Source: Pseudomonas sp. S37 (GTDB lineage Bacteria > Pseudomonadota > Gammaproteobacteria > Pseudomonadales > Pseudomonadaceae). Taken from it: 48,713 nt of DNA. The stretch covers positions 1-48,713 of the forward strand of contig NZ_JACVZC010000034.1 of the NCBI RefSeq assembly GCF_016658545.1, written 5' to 3'. Within the stretch, counting starts at the first letter, position 1. The number at the start of each line of letters is the position of its first letter. Positions 15,586 through 25,776 of the stretch are shown here, piece by piece. The position numbers and the translations under genes were made by a program. A model generated the notes under the pieces. The model saw nothing but the letters and a program-made list of their open reading frames with translations. It ran no database searches and had not been told where the DNA came from.

Positions 15586-17949
15586 TTAGAAGGTCTGGCC
15601 CAGAGAGAATTGGAACACCTGGGTATCGGCATCGTCCGGCTTCTTGACCGGCATTGCCAGGCTGAAGCTCAGCGGGCCCAGTGCGGTAATCCAGGTCACG
15701 CCCAGACCGACCGAGCTGGCCATGCCCGAGAAGCCGACCTTTTCGCAATCAGGCTTGTTGCCGCAATTGGTGTCGAACACGTTACCCACGTCCCAGAACA
15801 CGGAGGTGCGCAGCGAGCGCTGGTCCTTGACGAACGGCAGCGGGAACAGCAGTTCTACACCGCCTTGCACCAACACGTTACCACCGAACGGCAGCGGATC
15901 CTGGTCCGGGTCGGCGATGGTACCGGGCTTGCCACCCGGGTTGCCTTCACCGCGGCTCGGAGTACTGCGTGGGCCCAGGCTGCTGTCCTTGAAGCCACGG
16001 ACGGAGTTGAAGCCACCCGCGAAGTAGTTCTCGTAGAACGGCAGGCCGGAGGTGCTGCCGTAACCATCACCATAGCCCAGCTCGGTGTGCAGGCGCAGGG
16101 TGTAGTCGTTGCTGATCGGCTGGAACAGCTGGCCACGGTAGTCAAGCTTGAAGAACGACAGGTCGCTGCCTGGAATGGTCGATTCCAGGGTCAGGCTTTG
16201 CGAGTGACCACGGGTCGCCAGTACGCCCTTGTTCAGGGTCGACTCGGACCAGCCGATCGAAGCCTTGAAGTTGAGGAAGTTGTCGCCTTCCTGGTCGAGG
16301 AAGTCGAAGATCTCGTCAACGGTGTACTTGCCGGTCTTGATCTTGTCCTGCTGTACGCTCAGGCCGTAGGTCAGGCGCGAGGTTTCGCTGATCGGGTAAC
16401 CCAGGCTCACGCCGGCACCGTAGCTGTCGACCGCATAGCTGGCCACGTCGACGTCGAGGTCATCGTAGTCGGTGCTGCGGTAGAAGGCGTTGTAGCCCAG
16501 GCTCACGCCGTCGGCCGTGAAGTAGGGGTCCACGAAGCCGAAGTTGTAGCGGGTCTGGTATTCCGAACGGGTCAGGCCGACGGATACCTTGTTACCGGTA
16601 CCGAGGAAGTTGCTCTGGCTGATCGAACCACCCAGGATCAGGCCGGCGCTCTGGGCGAAACCGACGCTGGCGGTGATCGAACCGGAGGCCTGCTCTTCGA
16701 CACTGTAGTTGACGTCGACCTGGTCATCGGTGCCCGGCACCGGCGGGGTCTCGACGTTGACTTCCTTGAAGAAGCCCAACCGCTCGAGGCGGGTCTTGGA
16801 CTGGTCGATCAGGTAGGTCGACGCCCAGCCGCCTTCCATCTGGCGCATCTCGCGACGCAGCACTTCGTCTTCGGTCTTGGTGTTGCCGCGGTAGTTGATG
16901 CGGTTGACGTAGGCACGCTTGCCCGGGTCGACCACGAACATGATGTCGACCGTGTGGTCCTGGTCGTTCGGCTGTGGCACACCGTTGACGTTGGCGAAGG
17001 TGTAGCCTTCGTTACCCAGGCGGCGGGTAATCAGCTCGGACGTGGTGGTCATCACCTTGCGCGAGAATACCTGGCCCGGCTGCACCAGCAGCAGCGACTT
17101 GACCTGGTCTTCCGGCACCTTGAGGTCACCGGACAGCTTCACGTCGCGAACGGTGTACTTCTCGCCTTCGTTGATGTTGACGGTGATGTAGACGTGCTTC
17201 TTGTCCGGGGTGATCGACACCTGGGTGGAGGCGATGTCCATGTTGATGTAGCCGCGGTCCAGGTAGTAGGAACGCAGGCGCTCCAGGTCACCGGAGAGTT
17301 TTTCGCGGGCGTACTTGTCGTCGTTCTTGAAGAACGACAGCCAGTTGGTGGTCTTCAGCTCGAACAGCTGGCCCAGGGTGTCATCGTCGAACACGTTGTT
17401 GCCAACGATGTTGATGTGCTGGATGGCAGCGACGGTGCCTTCGTTGATCTTGATCTTCAGCGCCACACGGTTGCGCGGCTGCGGCACCACCTCGGCGTCG
17501 ACCTCGGCCGAGTAGCGGCCCTGGGCCACATACTGGCGCTGCAGCTCGTTACGCACGCCTTCGAGGGTGGCACGCTGGAAGATCTCGCCTTCGGCCAGGC
17601 CCGATTGCTTCAGGCCCTTCATCAGGTCTTCGGTGCTGATCGCCTTGTTGCCTTCGATCTCGATGCTCGACACCGACGGGCGCTCGACCACGTTGATGAT
17701 CAGCACATTGCCATCGCGGTTCAACTGGATGTCCTGGAAGAACCCGGTCTTGAACAGGGAACGGGTCGAGTCCACCAGGCGGCGGTCATCGGCCTGGTCG
17801 CCGACGTTCAGCGGCAGAGCACCGAACACGCTGCCGGCGGAAACCCGCTGCAGGCCGTTGACGCGAATATCGGAGATGGTGAAGGACTCGGCGTGAACTT
17901 CAGCGATCATCAGTGCGGACATGACCGCAGTTAGCAGCAGACGTTTCAT
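15586..17949 (-). CDS. bamA: Outer membrane protein assembly factor BamA
   Basis: Core of the BAM machine that folds and inserts beta-barrel proteins in the outer membrane. 787 residues: signal peptide (cut after VHA, residue 20), five POTRA domains (about 22-420; first one ESFTISDIRVNGLQRVSAGSV) and a 16-strand barrel ending in the typical terminal Phe (QFSLGQTF). The start has AAAGGA 5 bases upstream. It lies 76 bases after rseP and 44 bases before ompH. Confidence 0.98.
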   Translation of the reverse strand: MKRLLLTAVMSALMIAEVHAESFTISDIRVNGLQRVSAGSVFGALPLNVGDQADDRRLVDSTRSLFKTGFFQDIQLNRDGNVLIINVVERPSVSSIEIEGNKAISTEDLMKGLKQSGLAEGEIFQRATLEGVRNELQRQYVAQGRYSAEVDAEVVPQPRNRVALKIKINEGTVAAIQHINIVGNNVFDDDTLGQLFELKTTNWLSFFKNDDKYAREKLSGDLERLRSYYLDRGYINMDIASTQVSITPDKKHVYITVNINEGEKYTVRDVKLSGDLKVPEDQVKSLLLVQPGQVFSRKVMTTTSELITRRLGNEGYTFANVNGVPQPNDQDHTVDIMFVVDPGKRAYVNRINYRGNTKTEDEVLRREMRQMEGGWASTYLIDQSKTRLERLGFFKEVNVETPPVPGTDDQVDVNYSVEEQASGSITASVGFAQSAGLILGGSISQSNFLGTGNKVSVGLTRSEYQTRYNFGFVDPYFTADGVSLGYNAFYRSTDYDDLDVDVASYAVDSYGAGVSLGYPISETSRLTYGLSVQQDKIKTGKYTVDEIFDFLDQEGDNFLNFKASIGWSESTLNKGVLATRGHSQSLTLESTIPGSDLSFFKLDYRGQLFQPISNDYTLRLHTELGYGDGYGSTSGLPFYENYFAGGFNSVRGFKDSSLGPRSTPSRGEGNPGGKPGTIADPDQDPLPFGGNVLVQGGVELLFPLPFVKDQRSLRTSVFWDVGNVFDTNCGNKPDCEKVGFSGMASSVGLGVTWITALGPLSFSLAMPVKKPDDADTQVFQFSLGQTF

Positions 17950-18025
17950 GAAGTCCTTTTATTCCAACTGGCAATAAACAACCCGCTGCAGCAAAACAGC
18001 AGCAGGTTCGCAATTGAGCGAAGCT

Positions 18026-19378
18026 TTATAGTCGACCCAGATCGTTGATCAGGGCGAGCAACATCACCCCTATGACCAAACTGATACCGATCTGGACCCC
18101 CCAACCTTGCACCCGATCCGACAGCGGACGACCGCGCGCCCACTCGACCAGGTAAAACAGCAAATGCCCCCCATCCAGTACAGGAATGGGCAGCAGGTTA
18201 AGAACCCCCAGGCTTATGCTCAGGTAGGCCAGGAAATTCAGGAAATCCCCCACGCCGGACTGGGCTGAAGCGCCCGCCACTTTAGCAATGGTTATCGGTC
18301 CACTCAAGTTTTTTACCGAGAGCTCCCCGAACAGCATTTTCTTCAACGATTCGAGGGTCAGCACACTCATGTTCCAGGTGCGCGACAGGCCCTCACCCAC
18401 CGCATCAAGCGGGCCGTAGCTGACTTCGCGGAGCATGTCGGCAGGCCATTCGCCACCTTTTACCCCCGCACCCAGGTACCCCCCCAGGGCCTTGCCCTCG
18501 CCCTTGTGGGCCAGGGTCACCGGCACGTCCAGGGCCGCGCCGTCACGCGCCACGCGCACCAGCACCTCGGCATCCGGGCGGGCGCGTACACGGTCGACCA
18601 CCTGCTGCCATTCGGTCACCGCCACGCCGTCGACTGCCAGCAGCTTGTCGCCGGTTTTCAGGCCGGCAGCGGCCGCAGGCCCCTTCGGATCGATCTCGGC
18701 CAGCACGGGCGCAATCGCCGGGCGCCAAGGGTGCAACCCGAGGGACTGGATCGGGTCAGGCTCATCAGCGCCTTTAAGCCAGCTGTCCAGCTTGACCTGC
18801 AACTGGCGCTCGGCGCTCGCGCCTTCGTCGCGCACGCCAACCTGCAAGGTACCGCTTTCGCCCAGGCGGCGAACCAACTGCAAATTGACCGCCGACCAAC
18901 CGTTGGTCGGCTTGCCGTCGATAGAGACGATTTCCTGACCTGCGGTCAGCCCCGCCGATGCCGCCAGGCTGCCAGTATCGACAGCACCGATGACGGGGCG
19001 GATTTGCTGGGTACCCAGCATCGCCAGCACCCAGAAGAACAGGATCGCCAGCAGGAAGTTGGCGATCGGGCCAGCCGCGACGATCGCGATACGCTGGCGC
19101 ACCGACTTGCGGTTGAACGACTGCCCGGCCAATGCGGCCGGCACATCGCCTTCGCGCTCGTCGAGCATTTTCACGTAGCCGCCCAATGGGATGGCCGCCA
19201 CCACGAACTCCGTGCCGTGGCGGTCATGCCAGCGCAGCAGCGGCGTGCCGAAGCCCACCGAGAAGCGCAGCACCTTGACGCCGCAGCGGCGCGCCACCCA
19301 GAAGTGGCCAAATTCGTGGAAGGTAACCAGCACACCCAAGGCCACGAGGGTGCCGATAATCATGTAGAGCGCTGTCAT
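18026..19378 (-). CDS. rseP: Site-2 protease RseP (MucP)
   Basis: Inner-membrane zinc protease that makes the second cut in the anti-sigma factor (RseA/MucA type) during the envelope stress response. 450 residues, as in P. aeruginosa MucP. The zinc motif HEFGH is at residues 21-25 in the first membrane helix; two PDZ-like domains follow in the middle, and the LDGG motif lies in a late membrane helix (LPIPVLDGGHLLFY). The ATG at 19378 was preferred to 19384 because GGAG is 6 bases away. It lies between dxr and bamA. Confidence 0.97.
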   Translation of the reverse strand: MTALYMIIGTLVALGVLVTFHEFGHFWVARRCGVKVLRFSVGFGTPLLRWHDRHGTEFVVAAIPLGGYVKMLDEREGDVPAALAGQSFNRKSVRQRIAIVAAGPIANFLLAILFFWVLAMLGTQQIRPVIGAVDTGSLAASAGLTAGQEIVSIDGKPTNGWSAVNLQLVRRLGESGTLQVGVRDEGASAERQLQVKLDSWLKGADEPDPIQSLGLHPWRPAIAPVLAEIDPKGPAAAAGLKTGDKLLAVDGVAVTEWQQVVDRVRARPDAEVLVRVARDGAALDVPVTLAHKGEGKALGGYLGAGVKGGEWPADMLREVSYGPLDAVGEGLSRTWNMSVLTLESLKKMLFGELSVKNLSGPITIAKVAGASAQSGVGDFLNFLAYLSISLGVLNLLPIPVLDGGHLLFYLVEWARGRPLSDRVQGWGVQIGISLVIGVMLLALINDLGRL

Positions 19379-19448
19379 GTCCATCTCCGAATGATGTTCA
19401 GCGGGCCGGCTTCACGCCTGGCCCCTCATGAACCTGGGCAGGCCTGCG

Positions 19449-20639
19449 TCAGCGACCGTGACGCCTCAGCCACTCACGGGAAAGCTCCCGGGCACGCTGG
19501 TCGGCGGCGAACACCGCGTCCAGCGACGGCAGCGGCACAACGGGCTCCTGATCAAGCACTTGCTCGATCATACCCGCGATTTCCGGGAAGCGGATACGCC
19601 GCTCGAGAAATGCCTCGACCGCCACTTCGTTGGCCGCATTGAGCACCGCGGGTGCGCTGTTGCCGGCCTCGGCTGCCTGTCGCGCCAGGCGCAGGCAAGG
19701 GAAACGTTGCTCGTCGGGCGCCTGGAAATCCAGACGGGCGATGGCGAACAGGTCCAGCGGTGCCACGCCGGAATCGATCCGCTCAGGCCAGGCCAGCGCG
19801 TTGGCGATCGGCGTGCGCATGTCCGGGTTGCCCAACTGCGCCAGTACAGAGCCGTCCACATAGTCGACCAGCGAGTGGATCACGCTCTGTGGATGCACCA
19901 CCACTTCGACCTTGGCCGGCGCAGCATCGAACAACCAGCAGGCTTCGATCAGCTCCAGGCCCTTGTTCATCATGCTGGCCGAATCGACGGAAATCTTGCG
20001 ACCCATCGACCAGTTGGGGTGCGCGCAGGCTTGCTCCGGGGTCACATCCAGCAGCGCCTCTACCGGCGTCTCACGGAACGGCCCACCCGAGGCAGTAAGC
20101 AGGATCCGGCGCACGCCCACGGCGCTCAGGCCACGGGCATAGTCGCCAGGCATGCACTGGAAGATTGCATTGTGCTCGCTGTCGATCGGCAGCAGTACGG
20201 CACCATTGCGCCGCACCGCCTCCATGAACAGCGCGCCCGACATCACCAGCGCTTCCTTGTTGGCCAGCAACACCTTCTTGCCCGCCTCGACGGCTGCCAA
20301 GGTAGGGCGCAAGCCGGCAGCACCGACGATCGCCGCCATCACGGCATCCACCTCGGCCGCCGACGCCACCTGGCACAGCCCGGCCTCGCCTTCCAGCACT
20401 TCGGTGGCACAACCGGCCGCTGCCAGGCCTGCACGCAGCCTCACGGCCGCCTCGGCACTCGGCACCACAGCGAACGCCGGGCGATGGCGCACACACAGGG
20501 CCAACAGTTCATCGACCCGCGAATAGCCACTGAGGGCGAACGCCTGGTAGCGATCAGGGTGCCGCGCAATCACGTCCAGCGTGCTCAGGCCGATGGAACC
20601 GGTGGCCCCAAGCACGGTAATACGCTGCGGGCGACTCAC
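19449..20639 (-). CDS. dxr: 1-deoxy-D-xylulose 5-phosphate reductoisomerase
   Basis: Second step of the MEP isoprenoid pathway, making methylerythritol phosphate with NADPH; target of fosmidomycin. 396 residues if it starts at the GTG at 20639 ([19 protein letters not shown]), which matches the usual Pseudomonas start and length; ATGs 4 and 8 codons upstream are possible. The GTG overlaps the cdsA stop codon (ATGTGA). The NADPH motif GATGSIG, the metal site [10 protein letters not shown] and the loop [16 protein letters not shown] are intact. Its pathway partner ispD is at the left end of the window. Confidence 0.97.
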   Translation of the reverse strand: MSRPQRITVLGATGSIGLSTLDVIARHPDRYQAFALSGYSRVDELLALCVRHRPAFAVVPSAEAAVRLRAGLAAAGCATEVLEGEAGLCQVASAAEVDAVMAAIVGAAGLRPTLAAVEAGKKVLLANKEALVMSGALFMEAVRRNGAVLLPIDSEHNAIFQCMPGDYARGLSAVGVRRILLTASGGPFRETPVEALLDVTPEQACAHPNWSMGRKISVDSASMMNKGLELIEACWLFDAAPAKVEVVVHPQSVIHSLVDYVDGSVLAQLGNPDMRTPIANALAWPERIDSGVAPLDLFAIARLDFQAPDEQRFPCLRLARQAAEAGNSAPAVLNAANEVAVEAFLERRIRFPEIAGMIEQVLDQEPVVPLPSLDAVFAADQRARELSREWLRRHGR

Positions 20640-21451
20640 ATCACACCCCATTCGGCAGCCCACAGCAGCACGGCGAAGATCGGGATCGCGGCAGTCAGGC
20701 TGTCGATGCGATCCAGCACGCCACCATGACCGGGCAGCAGGTTGCTGCTGTCCTTGATACCAGAGCGGCGCTTGAACATGCTCTCGGTCAGGTCACCGAC
20801 CACCGAGGCCATCACCAGCAACGCAGCGCCCAGCAGGCCCAGCAGGATCTGGCCAACGCCCCAGTCGCGGCTGATGCCGACCCCCAGGGTAATCAGCAAG
20901 CTGACTGCCAGGCCGCCATACACGCCTTCCCAGCTTTTGCCCGGGCTGACCTGCGGGGCCAGCTTGCGCTTGCCGAATGCCCGGCCAGAGAAGTACGCGC
21001 CAATGTCGGCAGCCCACACCAGCACCATGACCGACAGGATCAGCCAGTTGCCCAAGGGCCAGTGCTTGAGCAGCACCAGCCCTTGCCAGGCTGGCAGCAA
21101 CACCAGCAGGCCGATCAGCAACCGGCAGGCGGCACTGGCCCACAGTTCGCTGCTGCGCGGGTAGGTAAGCACCAGCCAGGTGGCCAGCCCCCACCAGATC
21201 ACCGCAGCGCCGAGCACCCAGGGCGCCAGCTCCGGAAGGATATACAGCAGCATCAGCGCCCCGGCGACCACCGCGGCATAAGCTATGCGCAGCGGTTGGG
21301 CCATCAGCCCGGCCAGGCGCGCCCACTCCCAGGCACCGAGGGTCACCACGAAGCCGATGAACAGGGCGAAGTCCCCACCGTTGAGCAGGAAGAAACCGCC
21401 CAGCGCGATCGGCAGCAGGATCAGCGCGGTAATGATGCGTTGTTTAAGCAT
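20636..21451 (-). CDS. cdsA: Phosphatidate cytidylyltransferase
   Basis: Makes CDP-diacylglycerol from phosphatidate and CTP, the branch point for all phospholipids. 271 residues with about eight hydrophobic segments and the C-terminal family signature [19 protein letters not shown]. It overlaps uppS by one base (TAATG) and dxr by four, so it is in the middle of a coupled translation chain. Confidence 0.97.
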   Translation of the reverse strand: MLKQRIITALILLPIALGGFFLLNGGDFALFIGFVVTLGAWEWARLAGLMAQPLRIAYAAVVAGALMLLYILPELAPWVLGAAVIWWGLATWLVLTYPRSSELWASAACRLLIGLLVLLPAWQGLVLLKHWPLGNWLILSVMVLVWAADIGAYFSGRAFGKRKLAPQVSPGKSWEGVYGGLAVSLLITLGVGISRDWGVGQILLGLLGAALLVMASVVGDLTESMFKRRSGIKDSSNLLPGHGGVLDRIDSLTAAIPIFAVLLWAAEWGVM

Positions 21452-22206
21452 TAAGCACGAGCTCCAGCCTCGACCTGCTCGCTGGTCTTACCGAAGCGGC
21501 GCTGGCGCGAAGCGAAATCGGCCAGGGCATTGCGCATGGCCTCGTGTTTGAAGTCCGGCCAGTACAGGTCGGAGAAATACAGCTCGGCATAGGCCAGCTG
21601 CCACAGCAGGAAATTACTGATGCGGTGCTCGCCACCGGTGCGGATGCACAGGTCCGGCAACGGTAGCTCGCCGGTTGCCAGGCAGGTCTGCAGCAGGCCC
21701 GGGGTGATGTCTTCCGGGCGCAGGTGCCCGGCTTGCACTTCCCGCGCCAACCGCTGGGCGGCCTGGGCGATGTCCCACTGGCCACCGTAGTTGGCGGCAA
21801 TCTGCAGGATGAAACGGTTGCTGCCCGCGGTCTGGGCCTCGGCCTCGCGCATGGCAGCCTGCAATTCAGGGTGGAAACGCGAACGGTCACCGATGATGCG
21901 CAGGCTGATATTGTTCTCGTTGAGGCGCTTGGCCTCACGGCGCAGGGCCGAGAAGAACAGCTCCATCAGCGCACCCACCTCTTCGGCCGGGCGCTGCCAG
22001 TTTTCGCTGGAGAAGGCGAACAGGGTCAGTACCTCGACCCCGGACTTGGCACAGACTTCGATGACCGCGCGAACGGCGTCGACACCCGCCTTGTGCCCGG
22101 CAACGCCGGGCAGCAGGCGTTTTTTCGCCCAGCGGTTGTTGCCATCCATGATGATCGCGACATGACGCGGCACCGAGGACGGCGCCGCTGGCTTGGTCTT
22201 TTCCAT
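21451..22206 (-). CDS. uppS: Isoprenyl transferase (undecaprenyl diphosphate synthase)
   Basis: Adds eight isoprene units to farnesyl diphosphate to make the C55 carrier lipid for peptidoglycan and O-antigen. 251 residues; the catalytic Asp lies in AIIMDGNNRWAKKR, with SSENWQRP and the C-terminal RTGGEHRISNFLLWQLAYAE signature. It lies 15 bases after frr and overlaps cdsA by one base. Confidence 0.97.
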   Translation of the reverse strand: MEKTKPAAPSSVPRHVAIIMDGNNRWAKKRLLPGVAGHKAGVDAVRAVIEVCAKSGVEVLTLFAFSSENWQRPAEEVGALMELFFSALRREAKRLNENNISLRIIGDRSRFHPELQAAMREAEAQTAGSNRFILQIAANYGGQWDIAQAAQRLAREVQAGHLRPEDITPGLLQTCLATGELPLPDLCIRTGGEHRISNFLLWQLAYAELYFSDLYWPDFKHEAMRNALADFASRQRRFGKTSEQVEAGARA

Positions 22207-22221
22207 TAAAAAACCCCGGCC

Positions 22222-22779
22222 TTAAACGGCCATCAGGTCCTTTTCCTTGGCTTTGAAGGCAGCATCCACTTCGGCAACGAACTTGTCGGTCAGCTTCTGG
22301 ATCTCGTCAGCGGCGCGGCGCTCGTCGTCTTCGCTGATTGCCTTGTCCTTGGTCAGCTTCTTCAGGTCGGCAAGGGCGTCACGGCGCACGTTACGCACGG
22401 CTACCTTGGCGTCCTCGGCAACACCGCTGGCCTGCTTGGTGTAGCCCTTGCGGGTTTCCTCGGTCAGGGCCGGCATCGGCACGCGGATGGTGGTACCGGC
22501 GCTCATCGGGTTCAGGCCCAGGTCGGAGTTCAGGATGGCCTTTTCGATGGCGGCACTGAGGTTCTTGTCGTGGGCGACGATCTTCAGGGTGCGGGCATCT
22601 TCGACGGAGATCGCGGCCACCTGGTTCAGCGGCATTTCGCTGCCCCAGGCAGTGACCTTGACGGTATCCAGGATGCTTGGGTGAGCGCGACCGGTGCGGA
22701 TTGCCGCCAGGTTGCGGCCCAGGGCCTCGAGGGACTTGGTCATGCGCTCCTGCGCGTCTTTCTTGATGTCGTTGATCAT
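22222..22779 (-). CDS. frr: Ribosome recycling factor
   Basis: With EF-G splits the post-termination ribosome. 185 residues, the family length, starting [20 protein letters not shown]; the first long helix and the [11 protein letters not shown] segment are typical, followed by the domain II beta sheet and the long C-terminal helices rich in charged residues. The ATG overlaps the pyrH stop by 4 bases (ATGA). Confidence 0.98.
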   Translation of the reverse strand: MINDIKKDAQERMTKSLEALGRNLAAIRTGRAHPSILDTVKVTAWGSEMPLNQVAAISVEDARTLKIVAHDKNLSAAIEKAILNSDLGLNPMSAGTTIRVPMPALTEETRKGYTKQASGVAEDAKVAVRNVRRDALADLKKLTKDKAISEDDERRAADEIQKLTDKFVAEVDAAFKAKEKDLMAV

Positions 22780-23519
22780 GCTTGGCCTTCCTCGATCAAT
22801 GTGCCTTCGGCGCCACCCACTACGATATTCAGCAGGGAGCCAGGCTTGTTCATGTTGAATACCCGCAACGGCATCTTGTGGTCACGGCACAGACAGATTG
22901 CGGTCAAGTCCATGACACCGAGCTTGCGATCCAGGACCTCGTCGTAGGTCAGGTGATCGAACTTCTCGGCATGCGGGTCCTTGAATGGATCGGCAGTGTA
23001 CACGCCGTCAACCTTGGTAGCCTTCAGCACCACATCTGCATCGATTTCGATGCCACGCAGGCACGCTGCGGAATCGGTGGTGAAGAACGGGTTGCCGGTA
23101 CCGGCGGAGAAAATTACCACATCCCCGGAGTTGAGGTGGCGAATAGCTTTGCGACGATCGTAATGATCGGTGACACCGACCATGGAAATGGCCGACATGA
23201 CCAGGGCCGGGATGTTCGAGCGCTCCAGCGCGTCGCGCATGGCCAGGCCGTTCATGACGGTGGCGAGCATGCCCATGTGGTCACCGGTGACGCGGTCCAT
23301 GCCGGCTGCGCTGAGTGCGGCGCCACGGAACAGGTTGCCACCGCCGATCACCAGGCCGACCTGGACACCGATCCCTACCAGCTGGCCAACTTCAAGGGCC
23401 ATGCGATCCAGCACCTTCGGGTCGATCCCGAAGTCTTCCGAGCCCATCAGGGCCTCGCCGCTAAGTTTGAGCAAAATGCGTTTATAGCGAGGTTGGCGTC
23501 CACTCACCTGCTGAGCCAT
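22776..23519 (-). CDS. pyrH: Uridylate kinase
   Basis: Phosphorylates UMP to UDP; an amino-acid-kinase-fold hexamer, essential. 247 residues; the N-terminal [13 protein letters not shown] motif, the glycine-rich [13 protein letters not shown] and the [19 protein letters not shown] segment are present. It is separated from tsf by 180 bases with two hairpins, so it may begin its own transcript as well as receive read-through from rpsB-tsf. Confidence 0.97.
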   Translation of the reverse strand: MAQQVSGRQPRYKRILLKLSGEALMGSEDFGIDPKVLDRMALEVGQLVGIGVQVGLVIGGGNLFRGAALSAAGMDRVTGDHMGMLATVMNGLAMRDALERSNIPALVMSAISMVGVTDHYDRRKAIRHLNSGDVVIFSAGTGNPFFTTDSAACLRGIEIDADVVLKATKVDGVYTADPFKDPHAEKFDHLTYDEVLDRKLGVMDLTAICLCRDHKMPLRVFNMNKPGSLLNIVVGGAEGTLIEEGQA

Positions 23520-23588
23520 TGCGAGTCTCTCCTGCGGCGTACTTTTAGAAAATTCGTGCGGGCTGTTTGCAGCCTGCTAACTGTAGCG

Positions 23589-23607
23589 TGGCACCATTTT
23601 GGTGCCA
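23589..23607. repeat. Perfect 8-bp hairpin upstream of pyrH
   Basis: TGGCACCA (23589-23596), loop TTT, TGGTGCCA (23600-23607). No T-run follows on the minus strand. It lies about 70 bases upstream of the pyrH start and could be a protein-binding palindrome or an attenuation structure. Confidence 0.4.
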
Positions 23608-23644
23608 GCGGCGGCGGATCTTATAAACCCTTGGCCGTTTTGAC

Positions 23645-23678
23645 AAAGAGGCTGCGCGCGTGAGCGGGCAGCCTCTTT
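23645..23678 (-). terminator. Hairpin after tsf
   Basis: AAAGAGGCTGC (23645-23655) pairs perfectly with GCAGCCTCTTT (23668-23678), 11 bp with a 12-base loop. On the minus strand the stem ends in CTCTTTG, so the T-rich tail is weak. It lies 21 bases after the tsf stop codon and probably ends part of the rpsB-tsf transcripts. Confidence 0.55.
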
Positions 23679-23699
23679 GGGGCGACAGACGGGGCTGTC

Positions 23700-24563
23700 T
23701 TACTGCTTGGCAGCAGCTACCTGAGCGGCAACTTCAGCAGCGAAGTCGTCGACTGGCTTCTCGATACCTTCGCCAACCTTGAAGTAGGTGAAGGAAACGA
23801 TTTCAGCACCGGCTTTCTTGGCCAGCTCGCCAACCTTGACTTCCGGGTTCATGACGAAGGCTTGCTCTTTCAGCGAGGCTTCGGCCTTGAACTTGGTGAT
23901 ACGGCCGTTGATCATGTTCTCAACGATGTTTTCCGGCTTGCCGGCGATCTTGTCAGCGTTCAGCTGCAGGAAGACGCCCTTCTCGCGCTCGATGGCCTCG
24001 GCGGAGATTTCCGACGAATCCAGGAACTCCGGGTTCGAAGCTGCAACGTGCATGGCGATGTTCTTGGCCAGCTCGACGTCGCCGCCTTTCAGGACAACAA
24101 CGGCACCGATCTTGTTGCCGTGCAGGTAGGCACCGACAACGTCACCCTCAACGCGCACCAGGCGACGGATGTTGACGTTCTCGCCGCACTTGGCAACCAG
24201 GGCTTCACGAGCAGCTTCACGCGATGCGATCAGCGGAGCAGCGTCGGTCAGCTTCTGGGCGAAGGCTTCTTCGAGGCTTTCGGCAACGAAGTTCTTGAAG
24301 TCGTCTTGCAGGGCCAGGAAGTCGGTCTGCGAGTTCACTTCCAGCAGAACGGCGGATTTACCGTCGGTCTTGACCGCGATAGCGCCTTCAGCAGCGACGT
24401 TGCCAGCCTTTTTGGCGGCCTTGATGGCGCCCGAGGCACGCATGTCGTCAATGGCTTTCTCGATGTCGCCGCCGGCCTTTTCCAGGGCCTTTTTGCAATC
24501 CATCATGCCTTCGCCGGTACGCTCGCGCAGTTCTTTTACCAGCGCTGCAGTAATTGCTGCCAT
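23700..24563 (-). CDS. tsf: Translation elongation factor Ts
   Basis: Nucleotide exchange factor that regenerates EF-Tu-GTP. 287 residues. The UBA-like N-terminus MAAITAALVKELRERTGEG leads into the conserved MMDCKKALEKAGGD segment; the EF-Tu contact sequence (SQTDFLALQDDF) and the two-subdomain core follow. It lies 185 bases after rpsB, with a terminator-like hairpin in between, as in E. coli. Confidence 0.98.
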   Translation of the reverse strand: MAAITAALVKELRERTGEGMMDCKKALEKAGGDIEKAIDDMRASGAIKAAKKAGNVAAEGAIAVKTDGKSAVLLEVNSQTDFLALQDDFKNFVAESLEEAFAQKLTDAAPLIASREAAREALVAKCGENVNIRRLVRVEGDVVGAYLHGNKIGAVVVLKGGDVELAKNIAMHVAASNPEFLDSSEISAEAIEREKGVFLQLNADKIAGKPENIVENMINGRITKFKAEASLKEQAFVMNPEVKVGELAKKAGAEIVSFTYFKVGEGIEKPVDDFAAEVAAQVAAAKQ

Positions 24564-24696
24564 TTCAAAATCCTCTTGGAAAGTTTTTCAACCATTCCAC
24601 CCGCTTGTCACGGGCGTTAAATTCTGCAAATCCGCTGACTTCATTCAGCAGGCCCATGATGCGGGGCCGATGCTGACAGCAGGATTTCAAGGTGGC

Positions 24697-24720
24697 AAAA
24701 AGGGGGCAAAGCCCCCTTTT
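24697..24720 (-). terminator. Partial terminator between rpsB and tsf
   Basis: On the minus strand AAAAGGGGGC, loop TTT, GCCCCCTTTTT: a 10-bp stem of 6 GC pairs and 4 AT pairs with a T-run. It lies 28 bases after the rpsB stop. It would lower tsf relative to rpsB transcription, a layout known from the E. coli rpsB-tsf operon. Confidence 0.75.
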
Positions 24721-24748
24721 CGCGTGCCAAGTAGACGCTAGCGCCTAA

Positions 24749-25486
24749 TTACTCAGCAGCAGGTGCAGCCGCTTCTTCAACATAGACTTCGGTGCCGCCA
24801 GCAACGTTGTTGCGGCCGCGGATGATGGCGTCAGCCATCGAAGTCATGTACAGCTCGATAGCGCGGATGGCGTCATCGTTACCTGGGATGATGTAGTCAA
24901 CACCTTCTGGGCTGCTGTTGGTATCGACAACGCCGATAACCGGGATGCCCAGCTTGTTGGCTTCGGTGATAGCAATGCGCTCGTGGTCAACGTCGATCAC
25001 GAACAGGGCATCAGGCAGGCCGCCCATGTCCTTGATACCACCCAGGCTGCGGTCCAGCTTTTCCAGATCGCGCGAACGCATCAGGGCTTCTTTCTTGGTC
25101 AGCTTGGCAAAGGTGCCATCTTCGGCCTGAGTTTCCAGGTCGCGCAGACGCTTGATCGAAGCACGGATGGTTTTGTAGTTGGTCAGCATGCCGCCCAACC
25201 AGCGGTGGTCAACGTATGGCGAACCGGCACGAGCAGCTTGCTCGGCGACGATCTTGCCGGCGGAACGCTTGGTGCCGACGAACATGATCTTGTTCTTGCC
25301 CTGAGCCAGACGCTCTACGAAAGCCAGAGCTTCGTTGAACATTGGCAGGGTTTTTTCCAGGTTGATGATGTGGATCTTGTTACGCGCGCCGAAAATGTAC
25401 TTGCCCATTTTCGGGTTCCAGTAACGGGTCTGGTGGCCGAAGTGCACACCGGCCTTCAGCATATCGCGCATATTGACTTGGGACAT
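24749..25486 (-). CDS. rpsB: 30S ribosomal protein S2
   Basis: Late-joining protein of the small ribosomal subunit, on the platform side near S1. 245 residues, usual length, starting [25 protein letters not shown]; the coiled-coil insertion (residues about 105-150) and the [20 protein letters not shown] signature are intact. AAGGAA lies 6 bases upstream of ATG. It has an extended -10 promoter and a roughly 140-base leader, consistent with S2 autoregulation known in gammaproteobacteria. Confidence 0.99.
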   Translation of the reverse strand: MSQVNMRDMLKAGVHFGHQTRYWNPKMGKYIFGARNKIHIINLEKTLPMFNEALAFVERLAQGKNKIMFVGTKRSAGKIVAEQAARAGSPYVDHRWLGGMLTNYKTIRASIKRLRDLETQAEDGTFAKLTKKEALMRSRDLEKLDRSLGGIKDMGGLPDALFVIDVDHERIAITEANKLGIPVIGVVDTNSSPEGVDYIIPGNDDAIRAIELYMTSMADAIIRGRNNVAGGTEVYVEEAAAPAAE

Positions 25487-25625
25487 GATAGTTCCTTGGT
25501 AAGTCGGGTTGGGCCTCCACGCATCCCAATGACCAACCCACGCCTGCGAACAGGACGGGGCACCCAGGTCATCGTGTCGACACGTGTGTGGGTTTGGTAC
25601 TTCCGGGGTCGTCCCCGAAAGCGGC
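25487..25625 (-). promoter_or_regulatory. rpsB 5' leader, possible S2 autoregulatory RNA
   Basis: Leader of about 140 bases between the predicted rpsB start point and its ATG. It contains short pairing segments (CGGGG/CCCCG around 25604-25617 and GGGTTGG/CCAACCC around 25506-25541). In E. coli and relatives the rpsB leader binds S2 to repress translation; whether the conserved fold is present here was not tested. Confidence 0.45.
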
Positions 25626-25629
25626 GCAT

Positions 25630-25658
25630 TTTATACCACAGACCGCGGGCAAACGGAA
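25630..25658 (-). promoter_or_regulatory. rpsB promoter with extended -10 and GC discriminator
   Basis: On the minus strand TGTGG precedes TATAAA (25630-25635 on the plus strand as TTTATA), with weak -35 TTCCGT 17 bases upstream. ATGCGCCGC follows, a GC-rich discriminator typical of growth-rate and stringent control of ribosomal promoters. The TGTGGTATAAAAT element is, from memory, the same as at E. coli rpsB. The rest of the 347-base rpsB-map gap holds only the map promoter region. Confidence 0.65.
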
Positions 25659-25776
25659 CCCGCATACTGTTGCGTCCGTCTGCGGCTTTTGCAGCACCCC
25701 GGCTTTCGCGCCAGAATGCCAGCTATAGACAGCAGCGTGGCCGCCTTTATCCCGACCGATCGGCGCCCTGCTCTGC

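Noticed and set aside
15610..17934. Open frame of 774 codons opposite bamA
   Set aside because: It mirrors bamA over its full length; composition (His, Val and Gln-rich) is typical of antisense frames.
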